The notes under the pieces are model-generated. The model searched no databases. It was not told the DNA's origin and saw only the letters and a program-made list of their open reading frames with translations. 35,463 nucleotides of DNA from an uncultured archaeon (lineage in GTDB: Archaea > Halobacteriota > Methanosarcinia > Methanosarcinales > Methanoperedenaceae). This document shows, piece after piece, positions 23,030-31,005 of the stretch; position 1 is the stretch's first letter, and each line of letters begins with the position of its first letter. The position numbers and the translations under genes were made by a program. The stretch spans positions 1 through 35,463 of the forward strand of contig CABMCA010000094.1 in assembly GCA_902384525.1 (NCBI GenBank), given 5' to 3'.

Positions 23030-25144
23030 ATGGCAGCTTTAATTGAGATACGGGATTTGAGCATAAGTGCTAATGGCAAACAGATTCTCAAAAATATAAA
23101 CCTGGACATAAATGAAGGCGATAGCATCGGTATAATTGGAAAGAGCGGTGCAGGAAAAAGTACTCTTTTACATTTGCTTCGAGGTTTTGAGGAATTTGAA
23201 GATATTTCTGGCGAGGTCATATTTAACATTTCCTTGTGTCCCAAATGCGGTAAAGTAAATCCACCAGGTAATGCAGGCAAAGCGTGCTCAAAATGTGGCA
23301 TAAAAACAGAATTGAAAAGGGTGAATTATTTTAATTCGAAGGACATGCACCGGAAAATCATGGACAGGACTGCTATTATGATGCAGCGAACCTTTGGATT
23401 ATATGGCGATGAGACAGTTCTTGAGAATATCATTCACAGCTTTGAATGTTCCGATATTCCTAATGAAAAACGTCCTTATGTAGCAGCAGAATTAATAGAA
23501 AAAATGAAACTCAGCCATAGAATGACTTACACCGGGAAAGAACTCAGCGGGGGAGAGAAACAGCGCGTAGTGCTGGCAAGGCAGCTTGCGAAATACCCGA
23601 TGCTTTTGCTTGCGGATGAACCGACCGGGACACTTGATCCAAGAACTGCAAAGCTTGTGCATGACAGCATATTAAAAGCAAAACAGGAACACAACATGAC
23701 AATGCTTGTTACTTCGCATCTGCCTGGCGTTTTGCATGACCTGACAAACAAGGCGATCCTTCTGGAAAATGGAGAAATCATCGAAATAGGAAAACCGGAT
23801 GATATTATTGAAAAGTTCTCTGCAATGACAGAAGTTGTGAATGAGGGCAAAGCAGTCATCGGTGAACCGATCATTATTCTTAAGGATTTGAAGAAAAAAT
23901 ATTACTCTTATTCAAAAGGTATGATCCCTGCGGTGAATGGCGTGAACTTCGAAGTCAACGAAGGAGAAATTTTCGGTATACTGGGTATAAGCGGAGCAGG
24001 TAAAACAACACTCTCTAAAATCATAGCAGGCATTATGGAGAGAGATAGCGGAAAAGTGGATGTTAGAATCGGGGATATATGGGTTGATATGACCGAGAAA
24101 GGAACAGATTTCAGGGGACGCGCAAAACCGCATATTGGCTACTTGCATCAGGAATATTCCCTTTATCCTCACAGGAATGTATTGTCTAATCTGACCGATT
24201 CGATAGGTCTGAAACTTGAGCCTGAACTCGCAAGAACAAAAACGATTGCTGCATTGAAAGCAGTGGGCTTTGATGAAAATACAGCACATGAGATTTTAGA
24301 GAAGACATCATATGAGCTCAGCGTTGGAGAACGTCAGAGGGTGACAATGGCGCAGGTTCTCATAAGAGAACCGAGGATTATTATTTTTGACGAACCAACA
24401 GGAACGATGGACCCGATCACAAAGAACGAAGTTGCAAACTCGATACTGACAGCAAGAAAAGAGACGGGGACGACATTTGTTATAGTTTCTCACGACATGG
24501 AATTTGTCCGGAATGTTTGCGACCGCACTGCGCACATGAAGCTTGGCAAAATAACGGCGATGGGAGATGCCGGTTCGGTGCTTGAGGAAATTAAGATCGA
24601 AGAAAAAGCAGACAGGGAAAAGACTCCGCAAGACAGGAATAACGATCTGGAGAGATTTCTTAAAAGAGCACAGCAGTGTACAGATCTGAATGTTTTGAAC
24701 GATGTTGATTTTTATGTATCAAAGGCAAAGGAGACTGCCGTAAAACTCAACAAGGATATCAGCGGCGAGCTTGAAAGGCTAAAGCCAGCATATGAAAAAG
24801 GGATCTCTGAAATGCTTAAAGAAGCGGAAAAATATGCATCAGAAGGGCAAATCTATGGAATGCATGTGTATATAGAAAATGCAATAAATTATGCAGCTAA
24901 AGCAGGTATCGATATTTCAGGGGAGCTTGCGAAATTCATGCCTTCATACGAGGAAGGTCTCAAAGAGGCTTTGCAGGAAGCAGAGAAGCATGAAGCTGAA
25001 GGTTTCCTTGGAATGTCGTATCAATATATTCATAGAGCAGGAAATTATGCCGGAAAGCTTGGAAGAGACATAGAGGAAATCTTAAAATCATTACCGTGGT
25101 ATGAGAAATGGACGCTGACAGATATACATATGAAATTGAGGTGA
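23030..25144 (+). CDS. AtwA (MCR component A2) homologue with zinc ribbon and helical-repeat C-terminal extension
   Basis: A 704-residue twin ABC ATPase without membrane segments. Half 1: Walker A GKSGAGKS (37-44); zinc ribbon C70-x2-C73-x12-C86-x2-C89; LSGGEKQR (172-179); LLLADEPTGTLD. Half 2: Walker A GISGAGKT (319-326); signature LSVGERQR (430-437); IIFDEPTGTMD. The ribbon, 'MMQRTFGLYGDETVLENI' and 'LPGVLHDLTNKAILLENGEI' match canonical AtwA as I know it, the ATPase used in reductive activation of methyl-coenzyme M reductase. Unusual is the tail, residues about 525-704: three helical repeats of about 52 residues ('MLKEAEKYASEGQIYGM', 'ALQEAEKHEAEGFLGM'). RBS AGGAGTTAAA lies in the arsR end. 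Its operon with arsR, ferredoxin and MerA-like genes suggests metal or redox stress control. Confidence 0.88.
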   Translation: MAALIEIRDLSISANGKQILKNINLDINEGDSIGIIGKSGAGKSTLLHLLRGFEEFEDISGEVIFNISLCPKCGKVNPPGNAGKACSKCGIKTELKRVNYFNSKDMHRKIMDRTAIMMQRTFGLYGDETVLENIIHSFECSDIPNEKRPYVAAELIEKMKLSHRMTYTGKELSGGEKQRVVLARQLAKYPMLLLADEPTGTLDPRTAKLVHDSILKAKQEHNMTMLVTSHLPGVLHDLTNKAILLENGEIIEIGKPDDIIEKFSAMTEVVNEGKAVIGEPIIILKDLKKKYYSYSKGMIPAVNGVNFEVNEGEIFGILGISGAGKTTLSKIIAGIMERDSGKVDVRIGDIWVDMTEKGTDFRGRAKPHIGYLHQEYSLYPHRNVLSNLTDSIGLKLEPELARTKTIAALKAVGFDENTAHEILEKTSYELSVGERQRVTMAQVLIREPRIIIFDEPTGTMDPITKNEVANSILTARKETGTTFVIVSHDMEFVRNVCDRTAHMKLGKITAMGDAGSVLEEIKIEEKADREKTPQDRNNDLERFLKRAQQCTDLNVLNDVDFYVSKAKETAVKLNKDISGELERLKPAYEKGISEMLKEAEKYASEGQIYGMHVYIENAINYAAKAGIDISGELAKFMPSYEEGLKEALQEAEKHEAEGFLGMSYQYIHRAGNYAGKLGRDIEEILKSLPWYEKWTLTDIHMKLR

Positions 25145-25149
25145 AAAAT

Positions 25150-25317
25150 ATGTGCATGGTCGGAGATGTGCCCGAATTCGATATAGAAAAAATAGAAATG
25201 GATTTGAAAGAATATGTTTGCCTTGATTGCGAAAATAGATTTAAAGGACTTGGAAAAAGCATAATCTGTCCTGCCTGCAAATCCAGCAACATTGAAGTAG
25301 TGAGTGTAGAGAAATGA
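25150..25317 (+). CDS. Small zinc-ribbon/rubredoxin-like protein
   Basis: A 55-residue protein, MCMVGDVPEFDIEKIEMDLK followed by EYVCLDCENRF, GLGKSIICPACKSSNI. Two CxxC pairs form a zinc ribbon or rubredoxin-like metal site. The start at ATG 25150, with RBS GAGGTGA overlapping the stop of the ATPase gene (25142-25144), is preferred over an ATG 14 codons earlier that would overlap that gene. Its stop overlaps the next start (ATGA at 25314). Tight coupling suggests that it works with the ATPase and the ferredoxin, as electron carrier or structural partner. Confidence 0.82.
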   Translation: MCMVGDVPEFDIEKIEMDLKEYVCLDCENRFKGLGKSIICPACKSSNIEVVSVEK

Positions 25318-25601
25318 AGAGTTGCTGCTGTGAACTTGATGATGTTGCATATTATCAGGGACAAACAAAGTCAGGCGATAAATGGACTCCAGCCTTTATA
25401 GAATATGTTGATAAAGAGAAATGCAATGGCTGCGGGATGTGCGTGAAGGTATGCTCAAGAGGAGTATACGAGATCCAAGAATTAAATGGCAGGAAAATCT
25501 CAGTCGCTGTAAACACTGGTAACTGTGTTGGAGACGGGAGCTGCCACATGGTATGCAAACCGAATGCGATGGTGTGCGTACCAAGGAAAATAGAAAACTG
25601 A
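25314..25601 (+). CDS. Two-cluster ferredoxin with one Asp-type [4Fe-4S]/[3Fe-4S] site
   Basis: A 95-residue protein. N-terminus MKSCCCELDD carries three adjacent Cys. 'KWTPAFIEYVDKEKCNGCGMC' recalls the nif-associated ferredoxin III (FdxB) group. Cluster 1 has C37, C40, C43, C47 (CxxCxxCxxxC). Cluster 2 has C71, D74, C77, C81: CVGDGSCHMVCKP, with Asp replacing the second Cys exactly as in Pyrococcus furiosus ferredoxin (CxxDxxCxxxC). A low-potential electron donor is expected. Start overlaps the preceding stop by four bases, so the genes are translationally coupled to the AtwA homologue. It could feed electrons to the ATPase-driven reaction. Confidence 0.9.
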   Translation: MKSCCCELDDVAYYQGQTKSGDKWTPAFIEYVDKEKCNGCGMCVKVCSRGVYEIQELNGRKISVAVNTGNCVGDGSCHMVCKPNAMVCVPRKIEN

Positions 25602-25651
25602 ATACAGTAGCATCGATAAAATCTAAATTATATTAAAGTGAGTTGTGTGAT

Positions 25652-27040
25652 ATGGAAAAATATGATTTAATAATCATCGGCAGTGGCTCTGCTGCTTTTG
25701 GGGCGGCGATAAAAGCCGTAGATTTAGGAGCAAATGTGGCGATGGTTGAGAAAGGCACAATCGGCGGCACTTGCGTTAATGTTGGCTGCGTTCCAAGCAA
25801 GCACCTGCTTAGAGTTGGAGAAATCAACTACTATAAGAATCATGGTCATGCTGGCTTGGATGTTACTTCTTCCCTTGATTTCGCTGTCACAATAACCGAG
25901 AAAAGAGAGATTGTAGATGGATTGAGGAAGAGCAGGTATATTGATGTAATTGATGCTTCAGGGATAACTCTTCTGAGAGGGCAGGCTGTTTTTGTTTCCA
26001 AAAACGAGGTAAAGGTGAACGGCAGGACTCTACATGCTGATAAGTTCGTTATAGCCACTGGTTCCTCTCCACATATCCTTCCGTTAGAAGGTATAGACAG
26101 CGTAGATTACCTGACCAACGTAGAGGCTATGGAGCTATCCGAACTCCCTGAATCAATGATAGTGCTGGGCGGAAGGGCTATTGGTCTGGAATTCGCCCAG
26201 ATGTTTTCTCATTTTGGAACAAAAGTTACCGTGCTCCAGAGAAGTCCCAGGATAATACCTGAAGAGGAAAGCATAATCTCAGATTATCTCAAAGCCTATC
26301 TTGGGGAGGAAGGCATAAATATTCAGACCGGGGCAAATGTAAGAAGTGTCAGGAAAGAGAACGGTAATATCGTAGTAACTGCGCTTTTTGGAGAAGAAAA
26401 AAGAGAATTTAAGGCTGAAAAACTGCTGATGGCAACAGGCAGGAAGCCCAATACGAGGGATTTAGGTCTGGAAAGAGCAGGTGTTCAGGTTGATAAGAAC
26501 GGCGCAGTAATCGTGGATGATGAGATGAGAACCACATCAAATATCTGGGCAGCAGGTGATGTTATAGGCGAACCAATGCTTGAAACTGTGGCAGGCAAAG
26601 AAGGCTCAATTGCGGCTGAGAACGCCCTGGCAGATAAAGGGAAAAAGATGGACTTTTCGGCAGTGCCCCATGCCGTATTCACCATACCGCAAGTGGCGAG
26701 TGTCGGTCTGACAGAAAAGAAGGCTGAAGAAACAGGCATAACTTGCAGATGCAGCACTATCCCGATGGAACTTGTGCCAAGAGCAGTACTGGCAAAAGAT
26801 ACACGGGGACTTATCAAAATGGTGATTGATGCAAAAACCGAGCGCATAATCGGCGTGCATATAGTGGCATCGCTGGCAGCGGATATGATTCATGAAGGAG
26901 TGATTGCTGTAAAATATGGAATGACTATTGATGATATTATAGACACAGTTCATGTTTTCCCGACAATGACAGAGGCGGTAAAACTTGTGGCACAGTCCTT
27001 TAGAAAGGATATCAGCAAGATGAGCTGCTGTGCTGAATAG
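25652..27040 (+). CDS. merA: MerA-like FAD/NAD(P)H mercuric reductase-type flavoprotein
   Basis: A 462-residue pyridine nucleotide-disulfide oxidoreductase. FAD motif GSGSAAFG (10-17), redox-active pair C41/C46 in GGTCVNVGCVPSK, NAD(P) motif 'VLGGRAIGLEFAQMF', second FAD motif 'IWAAGDVIGEP', dimerisation domain with 'HVFPTMTEAVKL'. C-terminus MSCCAE: the Cys pair that binds Hg(II) in mercuric reductase. The N-terminal HMA domain common in bacterial MerA is absent; a separate HMA protein is encoded next. ATG 25652 is chosen over a TTG three codons upstream. Expected reaction: Hg(II) to Hg(0). No merB or merT is present, so another disulfide or metal substrate is possible. Confidence 0.87.
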   Translation: MEKYDLIIIGSGSAAFGAAIKAVDLGANVAMVEKGTIGGTCVNVGCVPSKHLLRVGEINYYKNHGHAGLDVTSSLDFAVTITEKREIVDGLRKSRYIDVIDASGITLLRGQAVFVSKNEVKVNGRTLHADKFVIATGSSPHILPLEGIDSVDYLTNVEAMELSELPESMIVLGGRAIGLEFAQMFSHFGTKVTVLQRSPRIIPEEESIISDYLKAYLGEEGINIQTGANVRSVRKENGNIVVTALFGEEKREFKAEKLLMATGRKPNTRDLGLERAGVQVDKNGAVIVDDEMRTTSNIWAAGDVIGEPMLETVAGKEGSIAAENALADKGKKMDFSAVPHAVFTIPQVASVGLTEKKAEETGITCRCSTIPMELVPRAVLAKDTRGLIKMVIDAKTERIIGVHIVASLAADMIHEGVIAVKYGMTIDDIIDTVHVFPTMTEAVKLVAQSFRKDISKMSCCAE

Positions 27041-27079
27041 AGCAGAAAGACGGCAATTAAACAAAAAACGAGGTGCATT

Positions 27080-27295
27080 ATGGAAAAACTGATTCTTGAT
27101 ATCGCTGGGATGCGCTGCGGAGCGTGTGCAGTGGGCATAGAGCTTATGCTCGCAAAAAAGAAAGGAATCAAAAGTGCGAAAGTATCCTTGAACGAGAAAA
27201 TGGCAGTCGTAGAATACGATCCTGCAATAGTGGGAGTATCAGACATTACAAAGGCTGTAAACGATTTCGGATATATTGCAACAACAGGAAGTTAA
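27080..27295 (+). CDS. HMA-domain metallochaperone (MerP/CopZ-like)
   Basis: A 71-residue single heavy-metal-associated domain with motif GMRCGACAVGIE (Cys14 region 'M-x-C-x2-C') and the usual beta-alpha-beta pattern ('KSAKVSLNEKMAVVEYDP', 'DITKAVNDFGY'). No signal peptide, so cytoplasmic. It lies 39 bases after the MerA-like gene (RBS GAGGTG) and can pass a soft metal ion to that enzyme or to the P1B ATPase further down. Metal identity cannot be read. Confidence 0.92.
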   Translation: MEKLILDIAGMRCGACAVGIELMLAKKKGIKSAKVSLNEKMAVVEYDPAIVGVSDITKAVNDFGYIATTGS

Positions 27296-27360
27296 AATAG
27301 GTGATTAAAAGTAAGTGAGCGATAAAATTTGAAAAATAACTATTTCAGGTAATCAAGCAT

Positions 27361-27376
27361 CATAGAGTATTCTATG
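27361..27376. promoter_or_regulatory. Inverted repeat over the NikR-like gene start
   Basis: CATAGA-GTAT-TCTATG with perfect six-base arms; its last three bases are the ATG at 27374. Suitable place for autorepression by the ribbon-helix-helix protein. The arms differ from the Escherichia coli NikR half site GTATGA. Confidence 0.35.
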
Positions 27377-27751
27377 GTAGTTATAAGCATATCACTTTCA
27401 GGCACAGAACTAAAGGAATTCGACAATATCACGAATAAGCTGGGTTTTTCCAGCCGTTCGGATGCAGTCCGTGAAGCTCTTCATAGATTCGTTGCCCAGA
27501 ATAAATGGATAGAGCATATTGACAGCTTTACTCCATTCATCGCGACTATTGTTTATGACGATAAAAGAGAACAGCCAGTACACAATATCATCCATGAATT
27601 TAAAAATATTGTAAAATCTGCAACCCACACTCATTTTGGTGACAGGTGTGCTGAATGGGTAATCCTTCAGGGAGATAATGACAGTATCAAACATTTTGTA
27701 GAACGCATATCTGCAATAAAGGATGTTATGGTCTGCCACTGTTCCGTCTGA
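27374..27751 (+). CDS. NikR-like ribbon-helix-helix metal-responsive regulator
   Basis: A 125-residue protein. Residues 1-45 form a ribbon-helix-helix ('VVISISLSGTELKEFDNI', 'SRSDAVREALHRFV'). The rest is the ACT-like metal domain. The nickel ligands of NikR have counterparts: H74, then H85-T-H87 and C92, giving H-x10-H-x-H-x4-C. Escherichia coli NikR has x5 before Cys, so the site is one residue shorter. Two extra Cys end the protein (CHCSV). It may sense Ni or another ion and control the downstream P1B ATPase, 65 bases away, or nickel supply for coenzyme F430 enzymes. Confidence 0.85.
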   Translation: MVVISISLSGTELKEFDNITNKLGFSSRSDAVREALHRFVAQNKWIEHIDSFTPFIATIVYDDKREQPVHNIIHEFKNIVKSATHTHFGDRCAEWVILQGDNDSIKHFVERISAIKDVMVCHCSV

Positions 27752-27816
27752 TTTTATTAACTTTGCACCGGTTTCTTAGCACAATCTACTTTTAAAAGCA
27801 TGTAATACAGATATGC

Positions 27817-29958
27817 ATGGTTGAGCTAAAGGACGTCGAATTAAGAGTCAAAGGCATGGACTGCCCTTCCTGCGCCATGAACGTGGAAAATGCAATCAGG
27901 AAACTGAAAGGTATCGCCGGGGTAAGTGTGGATTTCATTACTGGAAAAGCGGTGATAAAGTATGACCCGTCCCGCACCACTACATCAGAAATCAGAGAGG
28001 TTATTGAAAAAGCCGGATATAACGCTCTTGAAGATGGGAAGGATGATTATGAAGAAAGCTGTTCCTCATGTTCAACCGATATTTTTGAGGAAAAACTTCC
28101 TCTCTGGAAACAACTGAAGATACGTATTATAGCACTTTCGTCCCTGTTACTGTTTCTTGGGCTTTCCATAGAATACATAAGGGGAACAACAGCTTTATCT
28201 CACATTCTCTTCCTGTTCGCAGGAATAATTTCTGGATACAGCATAGCTAAAAAGGGCATATCTTCGCTCCTGAAAAAACGCCTGGATATGAATTTCCTGA
28301 TGACAATTGCTGCCGTTGGTGCATTTTCCATCGGCTACGGGGAAGAGGGGGCATCTGTGCTTTATCTGTTTTTTATTGCCGAGTTTTTAGAAGATTATGC
28401 AGGAGAAAGGGCGAGGAAATCTATTGGTTCTCTTGTTAAACTTGCGCCTGATACTGCCATTGTAATAAGGGATGGAAAAGAAGTCAACGTAGATGTTCAT
28501 GATGCGAAAATCAATGAAATTACAGTTGTCAGACCGGGTGAGAAAATACCTCTTGACGGATTTGTGATTAGCGGAGAGTCAAGTGTAAATCAGGCCGCTA
28601 TCACTGGAGAATCAATGCCTGTCCATAAAAAGACAGGAGATTCAGTATATGCAGGAACGCTGAATGAGCACGGATATCTTGAAATAAAAGTTTCAAAAGG
28701 GTCGCAAGACACGGTATTATCAAAAATTGTCAGGCTGGTTGAGGAGGCTGAACGAAAAAAATCCCCGACCGAGAAATTCGTTGATATATTTGCCCGTTAT
28801 TATACCCCTGCGGTGATCTTCCCGGCAGTGAGTGTGGCGATTATTCCAAGCCTTGTTTTCGGTAAGCCTTTTGATGAATGGCTTTACAAAGCCCTGGTTC
28901 TTCTGGTCATTTCCTGCCCCTGCGCCCTTGCAATTTCCACGCCTGTATCAATGGTTTCTGGAATAACAGGCGCTGCAAGGAACGGGGTCTTGATAAAAGG
29001 AGGAAATTACATAGAGGAGATGGCAAAGGCAAAGGTTTTTGTTTTTGATAAAACCGGCACATTGACTGAGGGAAGACCGGTGGTGACAGATACGATAGAA
29101 GTTAATAATTATTCATCCAGGGAGATTCTTGAGACAGCCGCATCCATAGAGGCATTATCCGAACATCCGCTGGCAAAGGCTATTGTTTTAAAATCCAGAA
29201 TCGATGGAGTGAGTTTAAAACCTGTAAGTGGATTTAAGGCTACTCCGGGCAAAGGTGTAAAAGGTGTTATAGACAAAAGCGCCTATTATATCGGCAGCCC
29301 TGTCATGTTTTCTGAGTTATCAATTCCGTTCCCGGAAGAAAAAGTCAGAAAGCTTGAAAGTGATGGTAAAACTTCAATTCTTATAGGGAACCGGGAATGT
29401 ATGGGAATTATTGCAATAATGGATAAAGTCAGGGACGCTGCGCCTGAAACCATATGCTTGTTAAAGAAAAAGGACATGCGTGTGGTGATGCTGACAGGAG
29501 ACAATGATAGAATTGCAAAGACGATAGCTAATAAGCTTGAGATTGATGAATACCATTCAAATCTCCTTCCGGAAGATAAGGTCAGGATGATCGAGGAATT
29601 GACCCAAAAATACGGTAAGGTAGTTATGATAGGCGACGGAGTGAACGATGCCCCTGCGCTGGCAAAGGCGACTGTTGGCATAGCAATGGGAGCAATCGGC
29701 AGCGATGTTGCACTTGAGACCGCCGACATAGCGCTAATGCATGATGATATATCCAAACTGCCTTATTTATTTGAACTTAGTAAAAAGACTTTTAGGATAG
29801 TTAAGCAGAATATCTTTACTTCAATTGCAGTAAAAGGAAGTTTTGCTGTTCTTGCTTTTCCTGGCATTGTGACACTCTGGATGGCTGTTGCATTTGGAGA
29901 TATGGGCCTGTCCCTGCTTGTGATAGTGAATGCGATGCGGCTGGCGGTGTTTAAATGA
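27817..29958 (+). CDS. P1B-type heavy-metal ATPase, Zn/Cd/Pb class (CadA/ZntA-like)
   Basis: A 713-residue exporter. One N-terminal HMA domain (GMDCPSCAMNVE, residues about 13-24), then a Cys cluster CSSCS near residue 80. Eight membrane helices with the transport motif SCPCALAISTP; the I-S-T-P form and 'FGDMGLSLLVIVNAMRL' in the last helix, with its Asp, point to the divalent class P1B-2. Actuator TGES, phosphorylation DKTGTLTEG, SEHPL and GDGVNDAPA are intact. Energy: ATP. Likely substrates Zn, Cd, Pb and perhaps Hg given the neighbours. ATG 27817 is preceded by a TATA-like TTTTAAAA about 25 bases before, so the gene may also have its own leaderless promoter. Confidence 0.93.
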   Translation: MVELKDVELRVKGMDCPSCAMNVENAIRKLKGIAGVSVDFITGKAVIKYDPSRTTTSEIREVIEKAGYNALEDGKDDYEESCSSCSTDIFEEKLPLWKQLKIRIIALSSLLLFLGLSIEYIRGTTALSHILFLFAGIISGYSIAKKGISSLLKKRLDMNFLMTIAAVGAFSIGYGEEGASVLYLFFIAEFLEDYAGERARKSIGSLVKLAPDTAIVIRDGKEVNVDVHDAKINEITVVRPGEKIPLDGFVISGESSVNQAAITGESMPVHKKTGDSVYAGTLNEHGYLEIKVSKGSQDTVLSKIVRLVEEAERKKSPTEKFVDIFARYYTPAVIFPAVSVAIIPSLVFGKPFDEWLYKALVLLVISCPCALAISTPVSMVSGITGAARNGVLIKGGNYIEEMAKAKVFVFDKTGTLTEGRPVVTDTIEVNNYSSREILETAASIEALSEHPLAKAIVLKSRIDGVSLKPVSGFKATPGKGVKGVIDKSAYYIGSPVMFSELSIPFPEEKVRKLESDGKTSILIGNRECMGIIAIMDKVRDAAPETICLLKKKDMRVVMLTGDNDRIAKTIANKLEIDEYHSNLLPEDKVRMIEELTQKYGKVVMIGDGVNDAPALAKATVGIAMGAIGSDVALETADIALMHDDISKLPYLFELSKKTFRIVKQNIFTSIAVKGSFAVLAFPGIVTLWMAVAFGDMGLSLLVIVNAMRLAVFK

Positions 29959-30128
29959 GTATCTCTCCTGATACTGGAATTCATCTTATTCATGTTTTTT
30001 TGCCCTGTACAGGGAAAGCGTACCAAAAAGCGTCATAAATCTTGATTTGTGCTTTATAAAATTAAGATAAAAATTCTTTAAATTCGTTGAAGCAGGAAGC
30101 GACAATGCCTTTAGGCTGTGGTAGTTCA

Positions 30129-30728
30129 CTATATCCTGGCTACCATCTTAGTGTATTTCTTCTCAAACTCGCCCTGGCATGTAGTGCAGCAAAAGAAATA
30201 GTCTTTGTCATCGAATTTCTTTCTTACTGCATCTCCTGTCACTTTCTTTTCGCAATAAGAACAGGTCAATATTATGCTAGAGGACGCGAGCGGGATAGTT
30301 GACCCCTTTGCGAATGCATTTTTTACTGATAATATACGGATGTTATTTACATCAGTAAGATCTATTTTCTCCTGTATCGCAAGAATCCGCTGCATATCCC
30401 CTGCTACTCTTGATACGATGGCTGTGTCAGAATCAGAGGTTACATACAGTTCCTTAACTTCTTCAATCCCCCGGAGTTCTTCAGTTATCCTCCTGACAGC
30501 GCCTGGCTTTGCATTTACAAGGAGTATCGCTTCTGTTATCCCCAGCTTACTGTTGTCGATATCTATTGTGAATTTATTGATAATCCCGAGTTCAAGCATC
30601 CTGTCCACACGGCTCTTGACCGTGGGAACGCTTGTAAGACACCGCTTTGCGATCTCCTGGAATGATTCCCTGCTATTGCTCTGCAAATGTGCCAATATCT
30701 TTACATCGAGATTGTCCAGTTCTATCAT
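30129..30728 (-). CDS. Lrp/AsnC-type regulator with C-terminal TRASH metal-sensing domain (CopR/CopT-like)
   Basis: A 199-residue regulator. N-terminal helix-turn-helix 'LDVKILAHLQSNSRESFQEI' and 'SVPTVKSRVDRMLELGII', then an Lrp effector-type alpha/beta domain (about residues 65-140). The C-terminal TRASH motif is CSYC ... FFCCTTCQGEF, with C-x2-C and C-x3-C, a copper or soft-metal site known in archaeal copper regulators. It is the third gene of the copA unit, 25 bases after a small membrane-protein gene, and probably controls copA. Confidence 0.9.
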   Translation of the reverse strand: MIELDNLDVKILAHLQSNSRESFQEIAKRCLTSVPTVKSRVDRMLELGIINKFTIDIDNSKLGITEAILLVNAKPGAVRRITEELRGIEEVKELYVTSDSDTAIVSRVAGDMQRILAIQEKIDLTDVNNIRILSVKNAFAKGSTIPLASSSIILTCSYCEKKVTGDAVRKKFDDKDYFFCCTTCQGEFEKKYTKMVARI

Positions 30729-30753
30729 ATAGATATTTACAAGGGGTGTAAAC

Positions 30754-30996
30754 TTAAGTATTTTGTGGTAAATTCTTGAGTTTCTTTAGCCTTTTTTCAA
30801 TTACTCCAGGCCATATCGAAGCCGATACTATCATCGAAAGAATGAACACATAAACCATCCCCGCATACACATCGGTATAACTGTATTGAGTGGATGGGCC
30901 AACTTTCTGAATAGCAGATATATAAAATAATACTACGATCAATATCGATGTTACCGTACTTGCTATTATGCTATAAAATCCAGTTTTATTCTCCAT
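30754..30996 (-). CDS. Small two-helix membrane protein in the copA operon
   Basis: An 80-residue protein with helices at about 8-28 ('YSIIASTVTSILIVVLFYIS') and 45-65 ('AGMVYVFILSMIVSASIWP'), then a basic tail EKRLKKLKNLPQNT. No Cys, His-rich or Met-rich motif, so a direct copper ligand role is not visible. It is nine bases after copA and 25 before the TRASH regulator, so surely cotranscribed. Not recognised as a family. Confidence 0.7.
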   Translation of the reverse strand: MENKTGFYSIIASTVTSILIVVLFYISAIQKVGPSTQYSYTDVYAGMVYVFILSMIVSASIWPGVIEKRLKKLKNLPQNT

Positions 30997-31005
30997 ATTT
31001 CACCT

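Noticed and set aside
29959-30128. Gap between the Zn/Cd ATPase and the TRASH regulator, examined for a small RNA or gene
   Set aside because: Only a T-rich stretch (about 29994-30001) and the small palindrome CCTGTACAGG are seen; convergent ends, no convincing gene or RNA.
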